A stretch of 64,000 nucleotides of DNA, taken from positions 124,001 to 188,000 of the forward strand of contig NZ_FNAN01000014.1 in NCBI RefSeq assembly GCF_900101885.1, read 5' to 3'. A model generated the notes under the pieces. That model was not told the DNA's origin. It saw only the letters and a program-made list of their open reading frames with translations, and made no database searches. The stretch is from Dyadobacter soli (GTDB lineage Bacteria > Bacteroidota > Bacteroidia > Cytophagales > Spirosomataceae). Positions 1-8,359 of this stretch are shown piece after piece. The position numbers and the translations under genes are program-made. How positions within the stretch are numbered: position 1 is the first letter of the stretch; every line of letters starts with the position of its first letter.

Positions 1-594
1 CTGTTCCTTATTGGTAACTTCTTTCGGCAAGCTGGTCATCAGCGGCATTTCCGGCGCTACTTCCCTCCATTTTTTGTACTGCTCTTCCTTATTTAAATAA
101 ACCACCACCTGATGTTCCATACCGGCGGCTTTGATCTGTTTCCAGCTCTCGGTTACGTCAGCGTCTTTGAAATCGAGGTAAATGTTGATTTTGCCCTTGC
201 AAATAGCCAATATCTCCCGGAATTCGGGAATGCGGTGGGTCTTTTTATTTCGGTTGAAAACCTGCAATTCCACCACTTCCTGCCAGGTCATATCGGCGAT
301 TTTGCCCATGCCGTTAGTCGTGCGATCGACTTTGGCGTCGTGCATTGCGACCAGATGCCCGTCTTTGGTAGTCCGCAAATCCACCTCCACATAATCCGCG
401 CCGCATTGAATGGCCTCGCGGGTAGACGCCAGCGTGTTTTCCGGTGCATTCACATGGTTGCCGCGGTGGGCGATCACGACGGTTTTGTGTTTGGCATGCG
501 GCAGCGCCGGGTTCGCCGCGTGTTGCGGAAATGCAGGTACGACGAGCATTGCGCACGCTGCGAGAGAGCCTATTTTTCGGATAAACAATTTCAT
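1..594 (-). CDS. Glycerophosphodiester phosphodiesterase, 3' part beyond window edge
   Basis: Likely hydrolyses glycerophosphodiesters to glycerol-3-phosphate and an alcohol, in the periplasm or at the envelope. Reading down from the ATG at 594, 198 codons stay open to base 1, so the C-terminal part is missing. Residues 1-23 form a signal peptide (basic start, hydrophobic core, ending near VVPAFPQ). The GDPD core follows: VIAHRGNHVNAPENT near residue 40 (catalytic HRG), then EVDLRTTKDGHLVAMHD near residue 70, carrying the metal-binding Glu/Asp and second catalytic His of the family. Family and role are clear; the exact substrate is not visible. The next gene upstream on this strand, the PfkB kinase, is separated from it by a terminator-like hairpin, so this gene is probably transcribed alone. 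Confidence 0.88.
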   Translation of the reverse strand, partial: MKLFIRKIGSLAACAMLVVPAFPQHAANPALPHAKHKTVVIAHRGNHVNAPENTLASTREAIQCGADYVEVDLRTTKDGHLVAMHDAKVDRTTNGMGKIADMTWQEVVELQVFNRNKKTHRIPEFREILAICKGKINIYLDFKDADVTESWKQIKAAGMEHQVVVYLNKEEQYKKWREVAPEMPLMTSLPKEVTNKEQ

Positions 595-655
595 CTTGAA
601 TTTCAGGTTATCAGCGGGGTTACAACTTTTTCAATCAAACAGGCTAATGTGCGGC

Positions 656-705
656 CAAAAAAATGAGTCTACAAGCAGAAAGTTAATTCCAACTCATAGA
701 CTCAT
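656..705 (-). terminator. Rho-independent terminator after the PfkB kinase
   Basis: On the minus strand a 9-bp stem (ATGAGTCTA pairing with TAGACTCAT) closes a 25-base loop and is followed directly by a run of seven T. It lies just past the stop of the kinase gene that ends at 726. The long loop makes it a less typical terminator. Confidence 0.55.
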
Positions 706-725
706 CTACTCAAAACTTTAAACTT

Positions 726-1643
726 TTATTGTATTTCGAAGCTTGCCAGTTTCACAAATTCCTGAACGCGGGCATTGATTTCTTCTGTCGAAAGGTTCAC
801 GAGACGCTCGGTACCGAATTTCTCAACGCAGAAAGAGGCCATCGCCGATCCGTAAATGATCGCACGCTTCATGTTTTCGAACGAAATGTCGTCGGTAGCA
901 GCGAGGTAGCCGATAAAACCACCTGCGAATGAATCGCCAGCGCCGGTCGGGTCGAATACTTCTTCCAATGGCAATGCAGGCGCGAAGAAAATACGATCTT
1001 CCTGGAACAGCAACGCGCCGTGCTCTCCTTTCTTGATGATCAGCGTTTTCGGGCCCATCGCCATGATTTTCTTGGCAGCTTTGCGCAAAGAATATTCGCC
1101 GGAAAGCTGGCGCGCTTCTTCGTCGTTGATCGTCAGGAGGTCGACCAGTTTCAGCACCGATTTCAAATCATCCAAAGCGATGTTCATCCACAGGTTCATC
1201 GTATCGAGCATGATCAGCTTCGGGCGTTTCGCCAGTCGCTCGATCACCAGTTTTTGCGTCGCAGGAACCGTGTTACCCAGCATCAGATACTCGGTACCCT
1301 GGTAGGAATCCGGGATCATAGGATCGAAATGCTCCATTACATTCAGCTCCGTGATCAGCGTATCGCGGGTGTTCATATCCTCATGGTACTTACCCGACCA
1401 GAAGAACGTCTTGCCATCCTGAACGATCTCCAAACCTTTGGTATCCACGCCGTGTTCTTGGAGCAGGCCGATCATTTCCTGGGGAAAATCGCCGCCGACA
1501 ACCGCAACGAGGTTATTTTGTTGGGTGAAATAGGAAGCAGCTAGTGTGATGTAAGTGGCTGCACCACCGATAATTTTGTCTGTTTTTCCAAACGGGGTTT
1601 CGAGCGCATCGAATGCAACAGATCCTACGGTAAGTAAACTCAT
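726..1643 (-). CDS. PfkB-family carbohydrate kinase
   Basis: ATP-dependent sugar or nucleoside kinase of the ribokinase (PfkB) fold, 305 residues, cytosolic. The first PfkB signature region is at residues 24-32 (GGAATYI). The second signature, DPTGAGDS at residues 231-238, contains the anion-hole glycines and the catalytic base Asp237. There is no signal peptide. It stands alone: the gene upstream on this strand is far away and the one downstream is beyond a terminator. The substrate cannot be read from sequence. Related Bacteroidota proteins are usually annotated only as sugar kinases, so adenosine, ribose or another sugar are all possible. Confidence 0.88.
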   Translation of the reverse strand: MSLLTVGSVAFDALETPFGKTDKIIGGAATYITLAASYFTQQNNLVAVVGGDFPQEMIGLLQEHGVDTKGLEIVQDGKTFFWSGKYHEDMNTRDTLITELNVMEHFDPMIPDSYQGTEYLMLGNTVPATQKLVIERLAKRPKLIMLDTMNLWMNIALDDLKSVLKLVDLLTINDEEARQLSGEYSLRKAAKKIMAMGPKTLIIKKGEHGALLFQEDRIFFAPALPLEEVFDPTGAGDSFAGGFIGYLAATDDISFENMKRAIIYGSAMASFCVEKFGTERLVNLSTEEINARVQEFVKLASFEIQ

Positions 1644-1787
1644 AAGTGATTACTGTGTTGATTTTAAGTTAGTTTCAAACTGGATTTTAAATGCAAAAAC
1701 GCTGCGAAGATAAACAAAACGGTCGAATAGCATTCTCCCGCCCGCTCATTCTCAGCTACACCTACAAATCAATGTTGGGTTATTTGC

Positions 1788-1795
1788 TATTTTTG
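1788..1795 (+). promoter_or_regulatory. Bacteroidota -7 element before the DUF5618 pair
   Basis: TATTTTTG matches TANNTTTG exactly and would start transcription about 35 bases before the ATG at 1835. No -33 TTTG is seen at the usual distance. It supports the downstream start at 1835 rather than the earlier in-frame ATG at 1691. Confidence 0.4.
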
Positions 1796-1834
1796 TCTGA
1801 GGTAAATTCTCTATCAACTAAATCACATACTATT

Positions 1835-2218
1835 ATGGAAGTAATTAACGAAGCAAAAAGGTACATCGACAACGCAAGAGGGTTTCTTAGGGACAATGCA
1901 AGGAAGGAAGGCGGCATATACCAGGACTCTAAATATGTGAAGATCGCCGGGCACACGGCTTACAGCGGCGTGTTGATCGCGCTCGATGCCGTGCTTCCAG
2001 AGAAGGGGTCACGCAAAAGTGTCGAGTGGTACCAGAAAGAGCTTAGTACTATCGACAAACGGGTATTAGCCCATTTTATGAATGTCTATCATCATCTGCA
2101 TATCGGAATGGGCTATGACGGTGATCCAAATGCAAAAATGGCCACTATCGGCTTGCAAGACGCAGACAAGATTATCCATTGGGTCGAAACACGGCTTGAA
2201 AAGAAAACATCCAGATAA
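1835..2218 (+). CDS. DUF5618 family protein, copy 1
   Basis: Small cytosolic protein of unknown function, 127 residues, first of two tandem paralogues. It begins with an amphipathic segment (INEAKRYIDNARGFLRDNA) and has a central YVKIAGHTAYSGVLIALD block, typical of the DUF5618 family of Bacteroidota as I recall it, and a predicted all-helical fold. It ends with WVETRLEKK, shared with copy 2. The frame is open back to 1691, but I chose the ATG at 1835: it follows a -7 element, and the bases before it match those before copy 2 (ATCACATACTAT then ATGGAAG). Function unknown; a HEPN-like helical role is possible but unsupported. Confidence 0.75.
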   Translation: MEVINEAKRYIDNARGFLRDNARKEGGIYQDSKYVKIAGHTAYSGVLIALDAVLPEKGSRKSVEWYQKELSTIDKRVLAHFMNVYHHLHIGMGYDGDPNAKMATIGLQDADKIIHWVETRLEKKTSR

Positions 2219-2246
2219 CTAGTACCACACGTAATCACATACTATC

Positions 2247-2633
2247 ATGGAAGCAATCTCAGAAGCAAGACGACACATTGACAATGCAAAAAATTTTCTC
2301 AGCAACAATGCCAGAAAACAGGATGGACTCTATCAGGACAAAAAGTATGTTAAAATTGCAGGTCATACAGCCTACACTGGTATACTGCTGGTGCTGAATG
2401 AATTGTTAGGAGAGAAAAACAAGAAGACTCCCAAAAGCGTGGAGTGGTACCAGTATGAATTGAGCCGGGTTGATAAGAGTTTGCTATCAAATTTTGCAAC
2501 CGCTTATCAGATACTGCATATCGACATGGGGTACCAGGGAACCCAAAGCGCCAAAATAGCCGCATTAGGGCTAGATAGTGCCGAGAAAATCATCGACTGG
2601 GTCGAAACACGGCTTGAAAAGAAAAATCAGTAA
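2247..2633 (+). CDS. DUF5618 family protein, copy 2
   Basis: 128 residues and clearly paralogous to the gene ending at 2218. Shared blocks are EARRHIDNAKNFLSNNARK, YVKIAGHTAYTGILL, KSVEWYQYELS and WVETRLEKK. It lies 28 bases after copy 1 and 21 bases before cysS on the same strand, so the three may be co-transcribed. No signal peptide, membrane segment or catalytic motif can be seen. Divergence is concentrated in the middle and around the lysine-rich loop (GEKNKKTPKS), as expected after an older duplication. Function unknown. Confidence 0.75.
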   Translation: MEAISEARRHIDNAKNFLSNNARKQDGLYQDKKYVKIAGHTAYTGILLVLNELLGEKNKKTPKSVEWYQYELSRVDKSLLSNFATAYQILHIDMGYQGTQSAKIAALGLDSAEKIIDWVETRLEKKNQ

Positions 2634-2654
2634 TCAAGAAAGTACAACATATAA

Positions 2655-4157
2655 ATGACCGCACAAACTTTCCAGCCACTTAAAATATTCAATACGCTTA
2701 CCCGTAAAAAGGATGTTTTCGTTCCCATTGCCCCTCCCTATGTCGGCATGTATGTGTGTGGGCCGACGGTCTATAACAATGTGCATTTGGGCAACATCCG
2801 TACATTCCTCTCATTCGATATCCTGTTCCGCTACCTGACGCACATTGGCTACAAGGTCCGCTACGTGCGTAACATTACCGACGTAGGCCACCTTGTAGGT
2901 GACGGTGACGTAGGTGAGGATAAAATCGGTAGAATGGCCAAGCTGCAAAAGCTGGAACCAATGGAGATCGTGCAGCGGTATACCAATGATTTTCACGAAG
3001 TTACCGCCATATTTAATCTGCTTTCTCCCAGCATCGAGCCAACGGCAACCGGCCATTTGATCGAGCAGATCGAGGCCGTTCAGACGCTGATCGACAAAGG
3101 GGTAGCGTACGAATCGAATGGTTCTGTGTATTTTGATATTAACAAATACCAGGCAAACGGCAACGAATACGGCAAGCTTTCCGGCCGCATTATAGAGGAT
3201 TTACTGAATGAAACCCGCGAGCTCGACGGTCAGGCCGAAAAGCGCAACCCGCTCGATTTTGCATTGTGGAAAAAAGCCAGTCCCGAGCACATTATGCAAT
3301 GGGAATCGCCATGGGGCAAAGGCTTTCCGGGCTGGCATTTGGAATGTACCTGCATGAGTTCCAAATACTTAGGCAAGCAATTCGATATCCACGGCGGCGG
3401 AATGGATTTGAAATTCCCACACCATGAATGTGAAATCGCGCAGGGTAAGTCGCTGACGGACGAAGAACCGGTGCGCTACTGGATGCATACCAATATGCTC
3501 ACAGTGAATGGGCAGAAAATGTCCAAATCGCTGGGCAACTCATTCCTGCCTTCGGAATTGTTTTCAGGTAATCATGAGCTGCTCGACCAGGCTTACAGCC
3601 CGATGACCGTGCGCTTTTTCATGCTCCAAAGCCAATACCGCAGCACGCTCGACTTCTCGAACGACGCATTGAAAGCCGCTCAGAAAGGCTACAAAAAACT
3701 CGCAAACGGCCTGCGCATCGCGAAAATGCTCACGTACACGCACGAAGACGGCGTGAATGCCGACGAAGCGAAAAAGGCTGATATCGAAAAGTCGATCGAA
3801 GGTTTTTACAATGCGATGAATGACGACCTGAACACCGCCGTGGCATTTGCCAACCTTTTCAACATGCTGAAATACATTAACATGCTGAATACGGGGCAAT
3901 TGAAATCTGTTGCGTTGGGCGAAGCAGTATTTACTTCACTGAAAGAGCAGTTTGTCGTTTTCTTCGAAGATGTGCTCGGCCTGAAGGAAGAGCTCGCCGA
4001 AGGTCACGCGATCCTCGACGGTATGTTGAAACTGTACCGGGAATTTAAACTCTCGCAGAACTACGAAAAAGTGGACGAGATCCGTTCTTATTTCAAAAAT
4101 CAGGGGCTGGTGATCCGCGATACGAAAACGCGCATCGACTGGGCCTACGAAGAATAA
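2655..4157 (+). CDS. cysS: Cysteine--tRNA ligase
   Basis: Charges tRNA-Cys with cysteine in the cytosol; 500 residues, full length for class I CysRS. The N-terminal Rossmann domain has the zinc ligand Cys35 in YVCGPTVY and the HIGH-type motif HLGN at 44-47. Further zinc ligands come from the CTCMSS and HHECEIAQ segments. The KMSKSLGN loop is near residue 288, followed by the anticodon-binding helical domain. It is one base from the following DUF192 gene (stop ends 4157, ATG at 4159), which indicates translational coupling. Confidence 0.97.
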   Translation: MTAQTFQPLKIFNTLTRKKDVFVPIAPPYVGMYVCGPTVYNNVHLGNIRTFLSFDILFRYLTHIGYKVRYVRNITDVGHLVGDGDVGEDKIGRMAKLQKLEPMEIVQRYTNDFHEVTAIFNLLSPSIEPTATGHLIEQIEAVQTLIDKGVAYESNGSVYFDINKYQANGNEYGKLSGRIIEDLLNETRELDGQAEKRNPLDFALWKKASPEHIMQWESPWGKGFPGWHLECTCMSSKYLGKQFDIHGGGMDLKFPHHECEIAQGKSLTDEEPVRYWMHTNMLTVNGQKMSKSLGNSFLPSELFSGNHELLDQAYSPMTVRFFMLQSQYRSTLDFSNDALKAAQKGYKKLANGLRIAKMLTYTHEDGVNADEAKKADIEKSIEGFYNAMNDDLNTAVAFANLFNMLKYINMLNTGQLKSVALGEAVFTSLKEQFVVFFEDVLGLKEELAEGHAILDGMLKLYREFKLSQNYEKVDEIRSYFKNQGLVIRDTKTRIDWAYEE

Positions 4158-4158
4158 T

Positions 4159-4680
4159 ATGAAAAAGCGGCGGTCTTTCTTTGCGTATCTTTTTTGGGCG
4201 GTATTGATCGTGGGTGGTGGCACTTATTTGCTAAGGTCATTTTTCCCAAAGGGCAAAACCATTGAGAAGTCCGATCTGGAATCTGCTGCGGCAACGCCGA
4301 CGCCGGTTTTCAATAAGGAAGGAGAAGTAACCTTCGTAAAAAAAGGCCAGCCGTTCAAAAAGATCGAGGTCGAGATCGCCGAAAACGAGGCGGAGCGTGA
4401 CAAAGGACTCATGTTTCGTTCATACCTGCCCGATTCCGTGGGTATGCTTTTCATTTTCGAGCAGCCTGACAACCATTCATTCTGGATGAAGAACACATCC
4501 ATTCCGCTGGACATTATATATGTTGGTCCGGATAAAAAAATCATTTCCATTGCAGAAAACACCCAACCGTATTCGGAAGAAAGCATTCCGCCTTATGGTT
4601 TGGTGCAATATGTGGTGGAGGTCAATGCGGGTTTTACCAAGCAAAACAATATTCAATCAGGAGATGTCATTTCTTTCTAA
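4159..4680 (+). CDS. DUF192 domain protein, membrane-anchored or secreted
   Basis: 173 residues. A basic start (MKKRRSFF) and one hydrophobic segment (about residues 8-26) act as signal or anchor, placing the rest in the periplasm. The DUF192 domain covers about residues 60-170, with the hallmarks GLMFR, GMLFIF, FWMKNTSIPLDIIYV and the closing VVEVNAGF. DUF192 proteins are small beta-barrel-like proteins without an agreed biochemical role. It lies between cysS and an M28 lipoprotein and overlaps the latter by 17 bases, so the three form one unit. Confidence 0.85.
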   Translation: MKKRRSFFAYLFWAVLIVGGGTYLLRSFFPKGKTIEKSDLESAAATPTPVFNKEGEVTFVKKGQPFKKIEVEIAENEAERDKGLMFRSYLPDSVGMLFIFEQPDNHSFWMKNTSIPLDIIYVGPDKKIISIAENTQPYSEESIPPYGLVQYVVEVNAGFTKQNNIQSGDVISF

Positions 4681-5698
4681 TAGCCTGTTTTTTAAAAAAT
4701 TACCGGTCGCATTAGCGATCATGATCGGTGCTTACGGCTGCAACAGCAACACCGGTTCCGAGCAAACCGCCGAACAGGCACCGCCGGCGCTCGTTAAAAG
4801 TGCCGATTTCAATGCCGACAGCGCATTTCAATTCGTACAAAAGCAGGTCGATTTCGGCCCGCGCGTGCCGGGGACGTCGCAGCACAAAGCCTGCGGCGAT
4901 TACCTTGTAGCCAGCTTGAAAAAATATGGATTGGAGGTAAGTGAGCAGATTTTCAAGGACACCACTTTTGACGGCAAAATTCTCAATGGCCGCAATATCA
5001 TCGGTTCCTTCAATCCGAAGGCTGCGAAACGAATTCTCCTGGCAGCCCACTGGGATTCCCGTCCATTCTCGGACCAGGATTCGATAGTGAAAAACAAGCC
5101 GGTGCTAGCCGCAAACGACGGCGCGAGTGGCGTAGGGATTCTGCTGGAAGTAGCTCGTACGCTATCGGTTCAGTCGGCCAAACCGGAGATTGGCGTCGAT
5201 ATCATCTTTTTTGACCTCGAAGACTGGGGCAGTTCCGAATCGGAGCAGACCAAAATGGAACACGGCGGATTCTGCCTCGGCTCGCAGTATTGGGCGGCCA
5301 ACAAACATATACCTAATTATACCGCCTATTTCGGGATTCTGCTGGACATGGCTGGCGCAAAAGGGGCCACATTCTTTAAAGAAGCCTATTCATTGCAGCT
5401 CGCCAGCGATGTGGTACGGCAGGTTTGGACAACAGCCAGCCGCCTGGGTTACAGCAATTATTTCATCGACGAAGCCGGCCCCGGCATTATCGACGACCAC
5501 GTTCCTGTAAATCAGGTGGGGCATATCCCGATGATCGATATCATCCATACCCGGCCCAATAACCTAAGCAAAACGTTCTTCGACCAGTGGCATACCTCAC
5601 ACGATACGATGGAAAACATCGATCCGAAAACGTTAAAAGCCGTCGGTCAGACGCTCGTTCAGGTCCTTTACCAGGAAGCGCAGGACCAGCCGCTGTAA
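4664..5698 (+). CDS. M28 family peptidase / glutaminyl-cyclase-like lipoprotein
   Basis: 344 residues. The ATG at 4664 was chosen because a good ribosome site (TCAGGAG) precedes it and it yields a lipoprotein signal ending in the lipobox-like GAYGC; the longer frame from 4520 lacks such a start. Metal-binding M28 motifs are present: AAHWDSRP, AANDGASGVGILLEVA (Asp ligand), FFDLEDWG (acidic pair) and WHTSHDT (His ligand). The DSRP, FCLGSQYWA and ILLDMAGA signatures resemble glutaminyl-peptide cyclotransferases more than aminopeptidases. It is probably an outer or periplasmic lipoprotein that cyclises N-terminal Gln or trims peptides; assays would be needed to choose. It overlaps the DUF192 gene by 17 bases. 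Confidence 0.87.
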   Translation: MSFLSNSLFFKKLPVALAIMIGAYGCNSNTGSEQTAEQAPPALVKSADFNADSAFQFVQKQVDFGPRVPGTSQHKACGDYLVASLKKYGLEVSEQIFKDTTFDGKILNGRNIIGSFNPKAAKRILLAAHWDSRPFSDQDSIVKNKPVLAANDGASGVGILLEVARTLSVQSAKPEIGVDIIFFDLEDWGSSESEQTKMEHGGFCLGSQYWAANKHIPNYTAYFGILLDMAGAKGATFFKEAYSLQLASDVVRQVWTTASRLGYSNYFIDEAGPGIIDDHVPVNQVGHIPMIDIIHTRPNNLSKTFFDQWHTSHDTMENIDPKTLKAVGQTLVQVLYQEAQDQPL

Positions 5699-5700
5699 TG

Positions 5701-5895
5701 TGTGGTCAGGTATTGTCAGATGTGGTCAGGTATATTCAGGAGTTGTCAAGTTTTGTTATTGAAAGTCAGGAGTTGTCTTTGACTAAATCAACAGTAGCTG
5801 ACTTCTCCTGACCACACCTGACCATACCTGACAACCCCTGACCACACCTGACAACACTTGACAACCCCTGACCACACTTGACAATACCTGACTGT
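5701..5895. repeat. Inverted decamer array 1
   Basis: The gap between two convergent genes is filled by an almost strictly 10-base periodic array. The left half has about seven copies around TGTGGTCAGG. The right half has nine copies around CCTGACCACA, the exact reverse complement. A centre of roughly 40 bases lies between, so the whole element can fold into one long imperfect hairpin. It fills the space from the stop of the M28 gene to the stop of pbpC. Related arrays occur at 9864 and 49451. Confidence 0.9.
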
Positions 5896-8196
5896 TCACA
5901 TCCGCTTCACAACAATCCAGACATCGGAGTTGCGTCCCTTATCGTCGCTGCATGAAATCTTCACGCGCCCCAGTGGCGGGCTCAGGAAGACGCTTTCCTG
6001 CGGCGGCGATTTTTGGTATAACTTGTCATTGACATACCAGTAAACCTCCTGCACATCGTTCGCGGCCTGGCAGGCGAGCTGGATTTGCTGCGGCTCGTCC
6101 TTGCGGATGTAGTACTCGCTCCCATCATTCGGACTCACGATCAGCGGCGCCCCTTCATGAAAAACCCGCTCGCATTGCGGATTATGGGGCGGTATCTTTT
6201 GGTAAGGGAGTTTTTGCAATTCATAAAAAGCGATCAGCTCCGGGGCCAGATTGGGATAAGCTTTTTTCTCAAAACCTTTTTCGGGCAGGCAATAAGTGCA
6301 ATACGACATTTTCGCCGCCGCATCCGTAAATACCCAGCGCATATGCTGGCATTTACTGTAAGCCGAAGTGCCAACGATGTATTGATCGGGAATCTGATGA
6401 TCGCAGAAATCCGACGGGATATCGCCGCTTACAGGGCACACGTTACGGAGCGAAATATTGGCCGGCGACTTGTACCAGCCTTTCGGAGAGTTGTAATCCA
6501 ATGCATTGAAGATCGAAAACAGCAACGGAGTGGCCGTATTTGCGCCGCTCAGCTCAGGAACGCCTTCGCCTGAAAAATTCCCGACCCACACGCCCACCGT
6601 GTACCGGCGGTTGTAGCCAATGCTCCAAGCATCTCTTTTGCCATACGACGTACCGGTTTTCCAGGCAATTCGGGGTAAATGATAGGTGTTGTCAAAATTG
6701 GTCGGCAAATCGGGGCGGGTGATTTGGGTTAAAATGCTGGTGGTAAGGAATGTCGCTTCCTCCGATAAAATAGCAGTGCCTTTTTTATCCTCAACATCCC
6801 CGCCGCTTAGCCGCAGGTTCCGCAGCTTCCCTTCATTGGCAAATGCGGCGAAAAGGCGCGTCAGCTCTTCCAAAGTCACGCCGCAGCCGCCCAATATCAT
6901 CGATAATCCGAGGTCCTTGGCCTGCTTATCGACCGTTTTGAAACCTGCTTTCCGCAATTTGGCGATCAATGCGGGCGTACCGATGTCTTTCAAAACCTTT
7001 ACAGCCGGGATATTCAGCGAGTTGGCCAATGCAAATTCCGTAGTGACCGCGCCATTGAAATGCTTATCGAAGTTTTCGGGCTCATAGCCGTTGAAATTCC
7101 CCGGAACATCATTCAAAACGGATTTCGGCGTGATAATGCCGGCGTCGAATGCTGCGGCGTACAATAATGGCTTCAAAGTACTCCCCGGCGAGCGCACGGC
7201 CCGCACGCCATCGACCTGCCCACCGTCGAACGGATTGTTGAAATCCGCCGAGCCGACGTAAGCCTCCACCTGCATGGTTTCGTTATTCACAACCAGCACG
7301 GCCGCATTGTGGATATTCATCAATTGCCGGCGATTAATGTAATTCCGTACTTGCTCCTCGATCTGGCTTTGCGCTTGTAAGTTAAGGTTGGTGCGGATCA
7401 CCGGCTCGTCGGGATGTTGCTGTTTGAGGCGTATCGAAAGATGCGGCGCGAAGCGCGGGGTTTGGAGGCGACGGATATTCAATGGCTCTTCCAATGCGTC
7501 ACGGATCACGGTTGATTCAAATAATTCATCCGCTTCAAACCGTTTCAGCCAGCTATTCCTTGCCTCCCGCAATGCGTCGTTACGCGTACCCGGGCGCAGG
7601 CCCGACGGGCGGTTGGGCACGATGGTCAATGCCGTGATCTCGGCGAGGCTCAATAGCTGCGGCGCTTTCCCGAAATATAGCAGCGAAGCAGCCTTAATGC
7701 CCTCGATATTGCCGCCATAAGGCACGAGGTTTACATACAATTGCAGGATTTCGTCTTTGGAATAATGCATTTCAAGCTGAAACGCGTGCCACATTTCCAC
7801 TACCTTATTAAAATAGGTCCGGCGTCGGGGCTCCATCAGCCGCACTACCTGCATAGTGATGGTGGACGCGCCGGAAGTTCTTCTCCCTGAAAATACATTT
7901 TTGACAGCCGCCCGCGCGACCGCGAACGGATTCACGCCGGGATGACAATAAAAGTACTGGTCTTCCTTATAAATGAGCGTTTTCCGAAGTAACGGCGTGA
8001 TTTCGTTCACATTCGAATAGAGCCGCCATTTGTCCTCCTTACTCAGGAAAGCATGGATTACGCGACCTTTCTGATCGGTTATTTGCGTCGCGTAACGGAT
8101 TTGGGGATGAAATGGAAAGGCCAGGTCGAGTACAAAAAACAGGAGTATGAGGCCGATTAATGCCAATAACCCTTTTCTGGCCTTGCTGTTTTTCAT
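5896..8196 (-). CDS. pbpC: Penicillin-binding protein 1C
   Basis: Bifunctional peptidoglycan glycosyltransferase/transpeptidase-like protein, 766 residues, inner membrane facing the periplasm. One N-terminal membrane segment (about residues 10-28) precedes the GT51 domain: EDQYFYCHPGVNP, SGASTITMQVVRL, LQLYVNLVPYGGNIEG. The penicillin-binding domain has SxxK as GSTLK, SxN as ANSLN and KTG as WKTGTSYGKRD. The C-terminal 90 residues match the beta-rich PBP1C C-terminal domain. I start at MKNSKARK (8196), since the 26 residues before it in the open frame look non-coding. The alpha-2-macroglobulin gene often next to pbpC is absent here. Confidence 0.93.
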   Translation of the reverse strand: MKNSKARKGLLALIGLILLFFVLDLAFPFHPQIRYATQITDQKGRVIHAFLSKEDKWRLYSNVNEITPLLRKTLIYKEDQYFYCHPGVNPFAVARAAVKNVFSGRRTSGASTITMQVVRLMEPRRRTYFNKVVEMWHAFQLEMHYSKDEILQLYVNLVPYGGNIEGIKAASLLYFGKAPQLLSLAEITALTIVPNRPSGLRPGTRNDALREARNSWLKRFEADELFESTVIRDALEEPLNIRRLQTPRFAPHLSIRLKQQHPDEPVIRTNLNLQAQSQIEEQVRNYINRRQLMNIHNAAVLVVNNETMQVEAYVGSADFNNPFDGGQVDGVRAVRSPGSTLKPLLYAAAFDAGIITPKSVLNDVPGNFNGYEPENFDKHFNGAVTTEFALANSLNIPAVKVLKDIGTPALIAKLRKAGFKTVDKQAKDLGLSMILGGCGVTLEELTRLFAAFANEGKLRNLRLSGGDVEDKKGTAILSEEATFLTTSILTQITRPDLPTNFDNTYHLPRIAWKTGTSYGKRDAWSIGYNRRYTVGVWVGNFSGEGVPELSGANTATPLLFSIFNALDYNSPKGWYKSPANISLRNVCPVSGDIPSDFCDHQIPDQYIVGTSAYSKCQHMRWVFTDAAAKMSYCTYCLPEKGFEKKAYPNLAPELIAFYELQKLPYQKIPPHNPQCERVFHEGAPLIVSPNDGSEYYIRKDEPQQIQLACQAANDVQEVYWYVNDKLYQKSPPQESVFLSPPLGRVKISCSDDKGRNSDVWIVVKRM

Positions 8197-8359
8197 GGGG
8201 AAATGCTGAAATCCGATTGAGCTGCAATATAATACAGTCAACGCGGCCAGACGGTTTTCGGGCGCCCCGTTCAATAAAATTGCGCGGTCATTTGCCCTGA
8301 TCGGTTAATTTTCCCTATTTACTTGCTTTACTACAAATAAAATCAATCATAATACCATT

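Noticed and set aside
4520..4663. Extended N-terminus of the M28 protein
   Set aside because: It runs inside the DUF192 gene and lacks a ribosome site, while the ATG at 4664 has TCAGGAG before it and a lipoprotein signal after it.
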